Shown here in pieces: positions 1 to 7,559 of a stretch of DNA of 64,000 nt. The stretch covers positions 20,322 through 84,321 of the forward strand of contig NZ_BNBV01000026.1 of the NCBI RefSeq assembly GCF_014656135.1, written 5' to 3'. The translations under genes were made by a program, and so were the position numbers. The notes beneath the pieces were generated by a model. The model was not told the DNA's origin and searched no databases. It saw only the letters and a list, made by a program, of their open reading frames with translations. The number at the start of each line of letters is the position of its first letter. Positions within the stretch are counted from its first letter, which is position 1. The DNA comes from Streptomyces thermodiastaticus. Its GTDB lineage: Bacteria > Actinomycetota > Actinomycetes > Streptomycetales > Streptomycetaceae.

Positions 1-974
1 CCGTCCAGGGCGCGCTTGAGCGGGGAGAACCACTGGCCGTCGTAGACCAGTTCGCCCCAGCGCTGCTCGACCTGCCGCTTGTAGCGGGCCAGCTCGCGCT
101 CGACGGTGACGTTCTCCAGCTCCTGGTGGGCGGTGATCAGGGCGATGGCGCCGGGCGCCTCGTAGACCTCGCGGGACTTGATGCCGACGAGACGGTCCTC
201 GACCATGTCGATCCGGCCCACGCCCTGGGCACCGGCGCGCTCGTTGAGCTGCTGGACGGCCTGGAGGACGGTGACGGGCTTGCCGTCGATGGCGACCGGG
301 ACGCCCTTGTCGAAGGTGATGATCACCTCATCCGGCTCGCGCGGGGTGGCCGGGTTGGAGGTGTACTCGTAGATGTCCTCGATCGGGGCGTTCCAGATGT
401 CCTCCAGGAAACCGGTCTCGATGGCCCGGCCGAAGACGTTCTGGTCGATCGAGTACGGGGACTTCTTGGTGGTCGCGATGGGCAGGCCCTTGGCCTCGCA
501 GAAGGCGATCGCCTTGTCGCGGGTCATGGCGTAGTCGCGGACCGGGGCGATGCACTTCAGGTCGGGGGCGAGGGCGACGATGCCGGCCTCGAAGCGGACC
601 TGGTCGTTGCCCTTGCCGGTGCAGCCGTGGGCGACGGTGGTGGCGCCGTGCTTCTTGGCGGCGGCGACCAGGTGCTTGACGATGGCCGGCCGGGACAGCG
701 CGGAGACCAGCGGGTAGCGGTCCATGTAGAGGGCGTTGGCCTTGATCGCCGGGAGGCAGTACTCGTCGGCGAACTCGTCCTTGGCGTCGGCGACCTCGGC
801 CTCCACGGCACCGCAGGCGAGCGCGCGCTTGCGGATGACGTCCAGGTCCTCGCCGCCCTGGCCGACGTCGACCGCAACGGCGATGACCTCGGCGCCCGTC
901 TCCTCGGCGATCCAGCCGATGGCGACGGAGGTGTCCAGACCGCCTGAGTAGGCGAGTACGACGCGCTCGGTCAC
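1..974 (-). CDS. argG: Argininosuccinate synthase (partial, 3' end outside window)
   Basis: Cytoplasmic enzyme joining citrulline and aspartate with ATP to argininosuccinate, the penultimate step of arginine synthesis. The visible 324 codons begin with GTG (974-972) and read MTERVVLAYSGGLDTS; the SGGLDTS loop is the ATP-pyrophosphatase P-loop of the family. HGCTGKGNDQVRFE and SPYSIDQN further on are family signatures for substrate binding. A GAGGAG ribosome site lies just upstream. Known family length is about 400 residues, so about 75 codons are missing past position 1. It is transcribed alone from its own promoter region, which carries ARG boxes, so ArgR control is likely. Identification is secure. 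Confidence 0.97.
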   Translation of the reverse strand, partial: MTERVVLAYSGGLDTSVAIGWIAEETGAEVIAVAVDVGQGGEDLDVIRKRALACGAVEAEVADAKDEFADEYCLPAIKANALYMDRYPLVSALSRPAIVKHLVAAAKKHGATTVAHGCTGKGNDQVRFEAGIVALAPDLKCIAPVRDYAMTRDKAIAFCEAKGLPIATTKKSPYSIDQNVFGRAIETGFLEDIWNAPIEDIYEYTSNPATPREPDEVIITFDKGVPVAIDGKPVTVLQAVQQLNERAGAQGVGRIDMVEDRLVGIKSREVYEAPGAIALITAHQELENVTVERELARYKRQVEQRWGELVYDGQWFSPLKRALD

Positions 975-990
975 GGGTTTCTCCTCACAC

Positions 991-1029
991 TGCATTCGCT
1001 GACATGCATGAGTATGCAGAACTCTGCAT
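991..1029 (-). promoter_or_regulatory. Tandem ARG boxes upstream of argG
   Basis: Immediately upstream of the argG start are AT-rich repeats in a very GC-rich context. Positions 1014-1029 form a perfect 16-nt palindrome (ATGCAGA-AC-TCTGCAT), and 991-1008 hold a second TGCA-N10-TGCA element. Spacing and composition match paired ArgR hexamer sites known from bacterial arg genes, and an argR gene lies next door. The binding role is inferred from the sequence. Confidence 0.8.
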
Positions 1030-1108
1030 GGTTCGTCAATCCGCGCCGGTGACGCGTCGGCGCACGGGACGGCGCGGCGGGCGAACGGACGGCTCGGACC
1101 ACGGAAAA

Positions 1109-1150
1109 CGCGCGGGCGGGCGTACCGCTCTCGGTACGCCCGCCCGCGCG
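1109..1150 (-). terminator. Terminator of the argCJBDR operon
   Basis: A perfect 19-bp stem (1109-1127 with 1132-1150) and a 4-nt loop lie 45 nt downstream of the argR stop. There is no U-tract, as is common for Streptomyces terminators. It separates argR from the argG promoter. Confidence 0.85.
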
Positions 1151-1194
1151 TGAAGCCCGGCCGGCCGGGCCGCCTGTCTTCCGTTTCCCGGGGC

Positions 1195-1737
1195 TCAGTG
1201 TGCGTTCTGCGCCAGCCGCAGCAGATGGTCGGCCAGAGGCTGCCCTCCGGCCGGGTCCCGGCTGATCAGCAGCACGGTGTCGTCGCCGGCGATGGTGCCC
1301 AGGATGTCGTGCAGCTCGGCCTGGTCGATGGCCGAGGCGAGGAACTGCGCGGCTCCCGGCGGGGTCCGCAGCACCACGAGGTTGGCCGAGGCCTCCGCGG
1401 AGATCAGCAGCTCCTGCGAGAGCCGCCGCATCCGCTCCTCCTTGGCGGACTCCCCCAGCGGCGCGCGCGGGGTGCGGAAGCCGCCCTCGCTGGGCACCGC
1501 GTAGATGAGGTCGCCGTCGGTGTTGCGGATCTTCACCGCGTTCAGCTCGTCCAGGTCGCGGGAGAGTGTCGCCTGGGTGACGCTCAGCCCGTCGTCGGCG
1601 AGCAGCTTGGCCAGCTGGCTCTGCGAGCGCACCGGCTGCCGGTTGAGGATGTCCACGATCCGGCGGTGGCGTGCGGTGCGGGTGTGCGGCACGGCCGGCC
1701 CGGCGGTGGCGTTCCCGTTGTCCTGCGCCTGGCTCAT
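1195..1737 (-). CDS. argR: Arginine repressor ArgR
   Basis: 180-residue arginine-dependent DNA-binding regulator. Residues about 20-85 form the winged helix-turn-helix (SQSQLAKLLADDGLSVTQAT is the recognition unit, followed by SRDLDELNAVK). The C-terminal half is the oligomerisation and arginine-binding domain, with GDDTVLLI near its end. Length is slightly above E. coli ArgR because of a 17-residue N-terminal tail. It is the last gene of argCJBDR, 19 nt after argD, so repression by arginine should feed back on its own expression. The ARG boxes upstream of argC and argG are its expected targets. Confidence 0.97.
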   Translation of the reverse strand: MSQAQDNGNATAGPAVPHTRTARHRRIVDILNRQPVRSQSQLAKLLADDGLSVTQATLSRDLDELNAVKIRNTDGDLIYAVPSEGGFRTPRAPLGESAKEERMRRLSQELLISAEASANLVVLRTPPGAAQFLASAIDQAELHDILGTIAGDDTVLLISRDPAGGQPLADHLLRLAQNAH

Positions 1738-1756
1738 CGTCGTCTCAGTCTCCGGC

Positions 1757-2959
1757 TCATCCGTCCCCTACGGCCTTGTCCAGAATGCCGGGCAGGGCTC
1801 CGAGGAAGGCGTCCACCGCGTCGTCGCCGAGGTTCAGCGGCGGCATCAGCCGGACGACGTCGGGGGCGGGCGCGTTCACCAGGAAACCGGCATCCTGGGC
1901 CGCCTGCTGCACCGTCGGCGCGTGCGGCCCGGTGAGCACGATACCCAGGAGCAGTCCCGCACCCCGGACGCGGGAGACCAGCGGGTGCCCCAGCGCCGTC
2001 ACGCCCTCGCGCAGCCGTTCGCCCTGGCGCTTGACGTTCTCCAGCAGTCCCTCGGCCTCGATGGTGTCCAGCACGGCCAGTCCGGCGGCGCAGGCCACCG
2101 GGTTGCCGCCGAAGGTGGTGCCGTGCTGGCCGGGCCCCATCAGGCCGGCGGCGCGGCCGAAGGCGACGGTGGCGCCGAGCGGCAGGCCGCCGCCGAGTCC
2201 CTTGGCGAGCGTGACGACGTCCGGGAGCACGCCCTCGTGGGCCTGGTAGGCGAACCAGTGCCCGGTGCGGCCCACGCCGGTCTGCACCTCGTCCAGGACG
2301 AGCAGGGCGCCGGTGGCGGCCGTGATCGCGCGGGCGGCCTTGAGGTAGCCGGGGGGCGGCGGCACCACGCCGTTCTCGCCCTGGATCGGCTCGATGATCA
2401 CCAGGGCGGTCTCCTCGGTGACCGCGGCGGCCAGCGCCTGTGCGTCGCCGTAGGGGACGTGGGTGATCTCGCCGGGCAGCGGCAGGAACGGCTCCTGCTT
2501 GCCGGGCTGCCCGGTCAGCGCGAGCGCGCCCATGGTGCGGCCGTGGAAGCCGCCCTGAGTGGCGACCATGTGGCGGCGGCCGGTGAGCCGGCCGATCTTG
2601 AACGCGCCCTCGTTGGCCTCGGCACCGGAATTGCAGAAGAACACCCGGCCGTCCCGGCCGAACAGCTGCAGCAGCCGCTCGGCGAGCGCGACGGGCGGCT
2701 CGGCGATGAACAGGTTGGAGACGTGCCCGAGGGTGGAGATCTGCCGGGTCACCGCCTCGACGACGGCCGGGTGGGCGTGGCCGAGCGCGTTGACGGCGAT
2801 GCCGCCCACGAAATCGAGGTACTCCTTGCCGTCGGCGCCCCACAGCCGGGCCCCCTCGCCGCGCACCAGGGGCAGCCGGGGCGTGCCGTAGGTGTTCATC
2901 AGCGCGCCCTGCCAGCGCGCGGTCAGGTCCTGGCCGGCACTCGTGTCCCGGTCGGTCAC
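1757..2959 (-). CDS. argD: Acetylornithine aminotransferase
   Basis: 400-residue class III PLP aminotransferase that converts N-acetylglutamate semialdehyde to N-acetylornithine in the cytoplasm. LVLDEVQTGVGRTG holds the PLP-pyridine Asp, and TLAKGLGGGLPLGA holds the Schiff-base Lys. GEDGRVFFCNSGAEANE-like sequence near residue 100 (FFCNSGAEANEGAFK) is the phosphate-binding region. Start GTG 2959 overlaps the argB stop (GTGA), indicating translational coupling. Streptomyces ArgD may also serve succinyl-diaminopimelate chemistry, but nothing here decides that. Confidence 0.96.
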   Translation of the reverse strand: MTDRDTSAGQDLTARWQGALMNTYGTPRLPLVRGEGARLWGADGKEYLDFVGGIAVNALGHAHPAVVEAVTRQISTLGHVSNLFIAEPPVALAERLLQLFGRDGRVFFCNSGAEANEGAFKIGRLTGRRHMVATQGGFHGRTMGALALTGQPGKQEPFLPLPGEITHVPYGDAQALAAAVTEETALVIIEPIQGENGVVPPPPGYLKAARAITAATGALLVLDEVQTGVGRTGHWFAYQAHEGVLPDVVTLAKGLGGGLPLGATVAFGRAAGLMGPGQHGTTFGGNPVACAAGLAVLDTIEAEGLLENVKRQGERLREGVTALGHPLVSRVRGAGLLLGIVLTGPHAPTVQQAAQDAGFLVNAPAPDVVRLMPPLNLGDDAVDAFLGALPGILDKAVGDG

Positions 2960-3864
2960 GACTCCCCCTCGGTGTCGTCGTCGGGCACGACCATGGTGCC
3001 GATGCCCTCGTCGGTGAAGATCTCCAGCAGGATCGAGTGCGGGACCCGGCCGTCGATGACGCGGGCCGTCTTCACTCCGCCCCGCACGGCGTGCAGGCAG
3101 CCCTCCATCTTGGGCACCATCCCGCTGGACAGCTCCGGCAGCAGTTTTTCCAGCTCGCTCGCGGTGAGGCGGCTGATCACCTCGTCGGAGTCCGGCCAGT
3201 CCTCGTAGAGGCCCTCGACGTCGGTGAGGACCATGAGGGTCTCGGCGCCCAGTGCCGCAGCGAGTGCCGCAGCCGCCGTATCAGCATTGACGTTGTAGAC
3301 ATGTCCGTCGTCCTCGGAACGGGCGATCGAGGAGACCACCGGGATGCGGCCGTCGGCGAGCAGCGCCTCGATCGCGCCGGTGTCGATCCGCGTGATCTCG
3401 CCGACCCGTCCGATGTCGACCGGTGCGCCGTCGATCTCGGGGGTGTGCTTGGTGGCGGTCATGGTGTGCGCGTCCTCGCCGGTGAGGCCGACGGCGAACG
3501 GGCCGTGCTGGTTGAGCAGCCCGACCAACTCCCGCTGCACCTGCCCGGCCAGCACCATCCGGACGACGTCCATGGCGTCCTCGGTGGTGACGCGCAGGCC
3601 CGCCTTGAACTCGCTGACGATGCCGTGCCGGTCCAGGGCGGCGCTGATCTGCGGGCCGCCGCCGTGCACCACGACGGGCTTGAGGCCGGCGTGCCGCAGG
3701 AACACCACGTCCTGGGCGAAGGCGGCCTTGAGGTCCTCGTCGACCATGGCGTTGCCGCCGAACTTGATGACGACGATCTTGCCGTGGTGCCGGGTCAGCC
3801 AGGGCAGCGCCTCGATGAGGATCTTCGCCTTGGGCAGTGCCGTGTGTTTACGGGTGGTGGTCAT
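2956..3864 (-). CDS. argB: Acetylglutamate kinase
   Basis: 302-residue amino-acid kinase that phosphorylates N-acetylglutamate with ATP. IVVIKFGGNAM is the phosphate-binding Gly-rich segment, PVVVHGGGPQIS the second Gly loop, and NVNADTAAAALA the nucleotide-binding region. The ATG at 3864 is preceded by GAGG and overlaps the argJ stop (ATGA); an open frame continues upstream but there it is only a shadow of argJ. The family has arginine-sensitive and insensitive forms. The N-terminal stretch before the kinase core (about 28 residues, KHTALPKAKILIEALPWL) resembles that of arginine-inhibited hexameric forms, which is an inference. Confidence 0.96.
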   Translation of the reverse strand: MTTTRKHTALPKAKILIEALPWLTRHHGKIVVIKFGGNAMVDEDLKAAFAQDVVFLRHAGLKPVVVHGGGPQISAALDRHGIVSEFKAGLRVTTEDAMDVVRMVLAGQVQRELVGLLNQHGPFAVGLTGEDAHTMTATKHTPEIDGAPVDIGRVGEITRIDTGAIEALLADGRIPVVSSIARSEDDGHVYNVNADTAAAALAAALGAETLMVLTDVEGLYEDWPDSDEVISRLTASELEKLLPELSSGMVPKMEGCLHAVRGGVKTARVIDGRVPHSILLEIFTDEGIGTMVVPDDDTEGES

Positions 3865-5012
3865 GAGGAGTAGGCGCTGTTCTCGTGGACGTAGTCGGCG
3901 GTGAGGTCGTTGGTCCAGATGGTGGCGGTCTCGGACCCGGCGGCGAGGTCGGCGACGATGTGCACCTCGCGGTAGCGCATGTCGACCTTCTCCCGATCCT
4001 CGCCGACCGAGCCGTTCTTGCAGACCCATACGCCGTTGATGGCGACGTTCAAGCGGTCGGGTTCGAAGACGGCGCTGGTGGTGCCGATCGCGGACAGCAC
4101 CCGCCCCCAGTTGGGGTCCTCGCCGTGGACGGCGCACTTGAGCAGGTTGTTGCGGGCGATGGAGCGGCCCACCTCCACGGCGTCCGCCTCGCTCGCGGCG
4201 TTGATCACCTCGACCCTGATGTCCTTGCTGGCGCCCTCGGCGTCCCGGATCAGCTGCCGGCCGAGGTCGTCGCACACGGCCCGCACGGCCTCGGCGAACT
4301 CGGCGTACTCGGGGGTGATGCCGCTCTCGCCGGACGCGAGCAGCAGCACGGTGTCGTTGGTGGACATGCAGCCGTCGGAGTCGACGCGGTCGAAGGTGAC
4401 CCGGGTGGCGGCGCGCAGCGCCCGGTCCAGGATCTCGCTGTCGACGTCGGCGTCCGTGGTGAGCACGACCAGCATGGTGGCCAGGCCCGGGGCGAGCATG
4501 CCCGCGCCCTTGGCCATGCCGCCGACGGTGAAGCCGTCCTGGGTGACGACGGCCGTCTTGTGCACGGTGTCGGTGGTCTTGATGGCGATGGCGGCCTTCT
4601 CGCCGCCGTGCTCGCTCAGGGCCGCGGCGGCCGTCTCCACACCGGGCAGGACCTTGTCCATCGGCAGCGGCACGCCGATCAGCCCGGTGGAGCAGACGGC
4701 GACCTCGACGGCGCCGACGCCGAGCACCTCGGCCGCCTTCTCGGCGGTGGCGTGGGTGTCCTGGAAGCCCTTGGGGCCGGTGCAGGCGTTGGCGCCGCCG
4801 GAGTTGAGGACCACCGCGGTGAGCCGGCCCGTCTTGAGCACCTGCTCGGACCACAACACCGGCGCGGCCTTGACCCGGTTGGAGGTGAAAACGCCCGCGG
4901 CGGCGCGGCGGCGGCCGGTGTTGACCACGAGGGCCAGGTCCGGGTTGCCGTTGTCCTTGATCCCGGCAGCGATGCCCGCCGCCTGGAATCCCTTGGCTGC
5001 CGTGACGCTCAC
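3861..5012 (-). CDS. argJ: Bifunctional ornithine acetyltransferase / N-acetylglutamate synthase
   Basis: 383-residue enzyme that transfers acetyl from N-acetylornithine to glutamate, making the arginine pathway cyclic. The self-cleavage site is visible as KGAGMLAPGLAT-MLV, where the Thr becomes the N-terminal nucleophile of the beta chain. The C-terminus VHENSAYSS is the usual ArgJ tail. GTG start 5012 overlaps the argC stop (GTGA), and the stop overlaps argB, so the operon is tightly coupled. Whether it is mono- or bifunctional cannot be read from sequence alone. Confidence 0.95.
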   Translation of the reverse strand: MSVTAAKGFQAAGIAAGIKDNGNPDLALVVNTGRRRAAAGVFTSNRVKAAPVLWSEQVLKTGRLTAVVLNSGGANACTGPKGFQDTHATAEKAAEVLGVGAVEVAVCSTGLIGVPLPMDKVLPGVETAAAALSEHGGEKAAIAIKTTDTVHKTAVVTQDGFTVGGMAKGAGMLAPGLATMLVVLTTDADVDSEILDRALRAATRVTFDRVDSDGCMSTNDTVLLLASGESGITPEYAEFAEAVRAVCDDLGRQLIRDAEGASKDIRVEVINAASEADAVEVGRSIARNNLLKCAVHGEDPNWGRVLSAIGTTSAVFEPDRLNVAINGVWVCKNGSVGEDREKVDMRYREVHIVADLAAGSETATIWTNDLTADYVHENSAYSS

Positions 5013-6037
5013 GGTGCGACTCCGATCGTGGAAAGCCCGGTCTCCTCGGGGAGCCCCAGGGCGATGTTCATGCTCTGCACGGCACCGCCGGCGGTGCCCT
5101 TGGTCAGGTTGTCGATGGCGCTGATCGCGACGACGCGGTGCGCGGCCGGGTCGTAGGCCACCTGGAGCTGCACCGCGTTGGAGCCGTACACGGCGGCGGT
5201 GGCCGGCCACTGCCCCTCGGGCAGCAGGTGCACGAACGGCTCGTCCGCGTAGGCCTTGGCGTAGGCGGCGCGCACGGCGTCGGCGGTGACGCCGTCGCGG
5301 GCACGCGCGCTGCAGGTGGCGAGGATGCCGCGGGACATCGGCGCGAGGGTGGGGGTGAAGGAGACGGTGACCGGCTCGCCGGCCGCGGCGCTGAGGTTCT
5401 GGATCATCTCGGGCGTGTGCCGGTGGCCGCCGCCGACGCCGTAGGGGGACATCGAGCCCATGACCTCGCTGCCCAGCAGATGGGGCTTGGGCGACTTGCC
5501 CGCGCCGGAGGTGCCGGAGGCGGCGACGATCACGGCCTCGGGCTCGATCAGGGACGCGGCGTACGCCGGAGCCAGGGCGAGGGAGGCGGCGGTGGGGTAG
5601 CAGCCGGGCACCGCGATGCGCTTGGACCCCTCCAGCGCGGCGCGGGCGCCCGGCAGTTCGGGCAGGCCGTAGGGCCAGGTGCCGGCGTGCGGGGAGCCGT
5701 AGAAGCGCTCCCAGTCGGCCGGGTTCCGCAGCCGGAAGTCGGCGCCGAGGTCGACGACGAGGACGTCGGGGCCGAGCTGCTCGGCGACCGCCGCGGAGTG
5801 TCCGTGCGGCAGGGCGAGGAAGACGACGTCGTGTCCGGCGAGCGCCTCGGGCGTGGTCTCGTCGAGCACCCGGTCCGCGAGCGGCAGCAGGTGCGGCTGC
5901 AGCTCGCCTAGCCGCCGGCCGGCGTGGGAGTTGCCGGTCAGGGTGCCGATCTCGACCTCGGGGTGCCCGAGCAGCAGTCGCAGCACCTCTCCGCCCGCGT
6001 ATCCACTCGCTCCGGCGACCGCCGCACGTACAGCCAT
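5009..6037 (-). CDS. argC: N-acetyl-gamma-glutamyl-phosphate reductase
   Basis: 342-residue NADPH-dependent reductase that makes N-acetylglutamate semialdehyde. VAGASGYAGGEVLRLL at residues 8-23 is the dinucleotide-binding loop, and IAVPGCYPTA contains the catalytic Cys. The HRHTPE segment around residue 205 is a family motif. It is the first gene of argCJBDR. ATG 6037 follows a strong GAGGAGGAGG site and, further up, ARG boxes, so arginine repression of the whole operon is expected here. Confidence 0.97.
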   Translation of the reverse strand: MAVRAAVAGASGYAGGEVLRLLLGHPEVEIGTLTGNSHAGRRLGELQPHLLPLADRVLDETTPEALAGHDVVFLALPHGHSAAVAEQLGPDVLVVDLGADFRLRNPADWERFYGSPHAGTWPYGLPELPGARAALEGSKRIAVPGCYPTAASLALAPAYAASLIEPEAVIVAASGTSGAGKSPKPHLLGSEVMGSMSPYGVGGGHRHTPEMIQNLSAAAGEPVTVSFTPTLAPMSRGILATCSARARDGVTADAVRAAYAKAYADEPFVHLLPEGQWPATAAVYGSNAVQLQVAYDPAAHRVVAISAIDNLTKGTAGGAVQSMNIALGLPEETGLSTIGVAP

Positions 6038-6054
6038 GAACCCTCCTCCTCGAT

Positions 6055-6092
6055 GGCATGACTATACGTATCGATGCACGTTTATGCAATGT
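6055..6092 (-). promoter_or_regulatory. ARG boxes upstream of argC
   Basis: On the minus strand two A/T-rich elements lie 18-55 nt upstream of the argC start. One is ATTGCATAAACGTGCATC (6090-6073) with TGCA arms, and the other is ATACGTATAGTCATGC beside it. This low-GC island in high-GC DNA resembles the argG site at 991-1029, so it is called the ArgR operator of the operon. Confidence 0.75.
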
Positions 6093-6140
6093 CGTGCACA
6101 GGACCGGCTTCCTGGTGCCGTTCGTACGGCCGTACGGCCT

Positions 6141-6170
6141 CGGCGCCGTTCACCTCTCCTCTCGGCGCCG
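6141..6170 (-). terminator. Possible terminator after the gtrA-like gene
   Basis: Two copies of the self-complementary octamer CGGCGCCG (6141-6148 and 6163-6170) can pair into an 8-bp stem with a 14-nt loop directly after the stop of the GtrA-family gene. It is short and has no U-tract, so the call is modest. Confidence 0.35.
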
Positions 6171-6171
6171 C

Positions 6172-6582
6172 TCAGGCGGCTTCCTCGGCGGGGTCGGCCT
6201 TGGGCAGCATGATCCAGCGGGAGAGGACGAAGGTCACCGGGATCGCCGCGGCCGAGGCGATCAGGGGCGCGAAGCGGCTTCCGGCGTGCAGCACGTCGAC
6301 GATCACGTACACACCCGCCGTGGTGATGAGGAAATTCGCGGCGTTCGTCAGCGGGAACAGCAGGAATTTCCGCAGGGTCGGCCGCGTCCGGTAGGTGAAA
6401 CGCGCATTGAGGAAGAACGACCCGGTCATGCTGAGGAGAAACGCGAGCACGTGCGCGAGGAGATAGGGAAGGCGCAGCAGGAGCACCAGATAAAGGCCGT
6501 AGTACGTGCCGGTGTTGATGACACCGACCACGGCGAAGGTGACGATCTGCCGCGGCATCGGGCGGGTCATCGCGGTACGCAT
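6172..6582 (-). CDS. GtrA-family membrane protein (probable lipid-linked sugar flippase)
   Basis: 136-residue protein with four predicted membrane helices (about 12-32, 38-58, 74-94 and 103-123) and little else, the size and layout of GtrA/GtcA/DPMS-associated proteins. The family is thought to flip polyprenyl-phosphate-linked sugars to the outer face of the membrane. TYRTRPTLRKFLLFPLTN is a conserved-looking loop between helices 2 and 3. The start codon shares one base with the stop of the upstream glycosyltransferase gene (TGATG), so the two are translated together. A second ATG at 6570 is also possible. With the GT2 enzyme and YfhO-like protein upstream it completes a three-component glycosylation system. 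Confidence 0.85.
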   Translation of the reverse strand: MRTAMTRPMPRQIVTFAVVGVINTGTYYGLYLVLLLRLPYLLAHVLAFLLSMTGSFFLNARFTYRTRPTLRKFLLFPLTNAANFLITTAGVYVIVDVLHAGSRFAPLIASAAAIPVTFVLSRWIMLPKADPAEEAA

Positions 6583-7532
6583 CAGGGAATGAGGTCTTTC
6601 GTCCGTTCCACGTTGGTCGCCTTCACCAGGAAGTGCGGACGGCCTTTGACCTCGTAGTAGATCCGGCCGGTGTACTCCCCGATGACGCCGAGCATCACCA
6701 TCTGCACCCCCGCGAGCGCGGTGACGGCGGTGATGATGGTGACATAGCCGGGGGTCTGCACGCCGTTGAGGAGGGCGGCCACCACGATCCACGCGGTGTA
6801 CACCCCGGCGCACAGCAGCAGGCCCATGCCCAGGTGCAGGGCGGCGCGCAACGGCCGGTTGTTGAACGACAGCACCCCGTCGATGCCGTAGTTGAGCAGT
6901 GACTTCAGCGTCCAGGAGCTGCGGCCGTGCTCACGCGTGGCGTTCTCGTACTCGAAGGTGGTGCTGGGGAAACCGACCCAGGCGAACAGGCCCTTGGAGA
7001 ACCGGTTGTACTCGGTCAGGGCCAGCACCGCGTCCACCACGCGCCGCGACAGCAGCCGGAAATCGCCTACCCCGTCCACCAGTTCGACGTCGACGAGCCG
7101 GTTGACCAGCCGGTAGTACAGGCGGGCGGTGAGGGTGCGGGTGATGCGGTCGCCGCGCCTGCTGCGCCGGGCGAGGACCTGGTCGTAGCCCTCGCCGCGC
7201 AGTTCGACCATGCGCGGGATCAGCTCCGGCGGGTGCTGCAGGTCCGCGTCCATGACGACCACCGAGTCGCCGGAGGCGTGCCGCAGCCCGGCCAGCAGCG
7301 CGGCCTCCTTGCCGAAGTTGCGGCTGAAGGAGACATAGCGCACGCGCCCGTCGCGGTCGGCGAGCTGCTGCAGCAGGGCGAGGGTGCGGTCGCGGCTGCC
7401 GTCGTCGACGTACACGAACTCCATGTCGTGGCCGAGCGGCAGCAGGACGTCGGCGACCTTCTGGACCTCGGCGTGGAAGCGTTCGATGACGTCTTCCTCG
7501 TTGTAGCAGGGCGCGACGATCGAGATGAGCAT
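6582..7532 (-). CDS. Polyprenyl-phosphate glycosyltransferase, GT2 (DPMS/CsbB type)
   Basis: 316 residues: N-terminal GT-A domain (1-230) followed by two membrane helices (about 233-256 and 268-291). SIVAPCYNEEDV starts the domain, YVDDGSRDRT binds the nucleotide, VVMDADLQHPPE carries the DxD-type metal site, and NRFSKGLFAWVGF is typical of dolichol/undecaprenyl-phosphate sugar synthases. It should load a sugar from a nucleotide sugar onto undecaprenyl phosphate on the cytoplasmic face. The gene lies 27 nt after the YfhO-like gene and overlaps the GtrA-like gene by one base. The sugar cannot be told from sequence. Confidence 0.92.
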   Translation of the reverse strand: MLISIVAPCYNEEDVIERFHAEVQKVADVLLPLGHDMEFVYVDDGSRDRTLALLQQLADRDGRVRYVSFSRNFGKEAALLAGLRHASGDSVVVMDADLQHPPELIPRMVELRGEGYDQVLARRSRRGDRITRTLTARLYYRLVNRLVDVELVDGVGDFRLLSRRVVDAVLALTEYNRFSKGLFAWVGFPSTTFEYENATREHGRSSWTLKSLLNYGIDGVLSFNNRPLRAALHLGMGLLLCAGVYTAWIVVAALLNGVQTPGYVTIITAVTALAGVQMVMLGVIGEYTGRIYYEVKGRPHFLVKATNVERTKDLIP

Positions 7533-7559
7533 GGCGGTGGTTTCTCCCCGAAGGCGCGG

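Noticed and set aside
2956..4854. 632-codon reading of argB
   Set aside because: The first 330 codons are an alternative frame of argJ; the kinase begins at ATG 3864.
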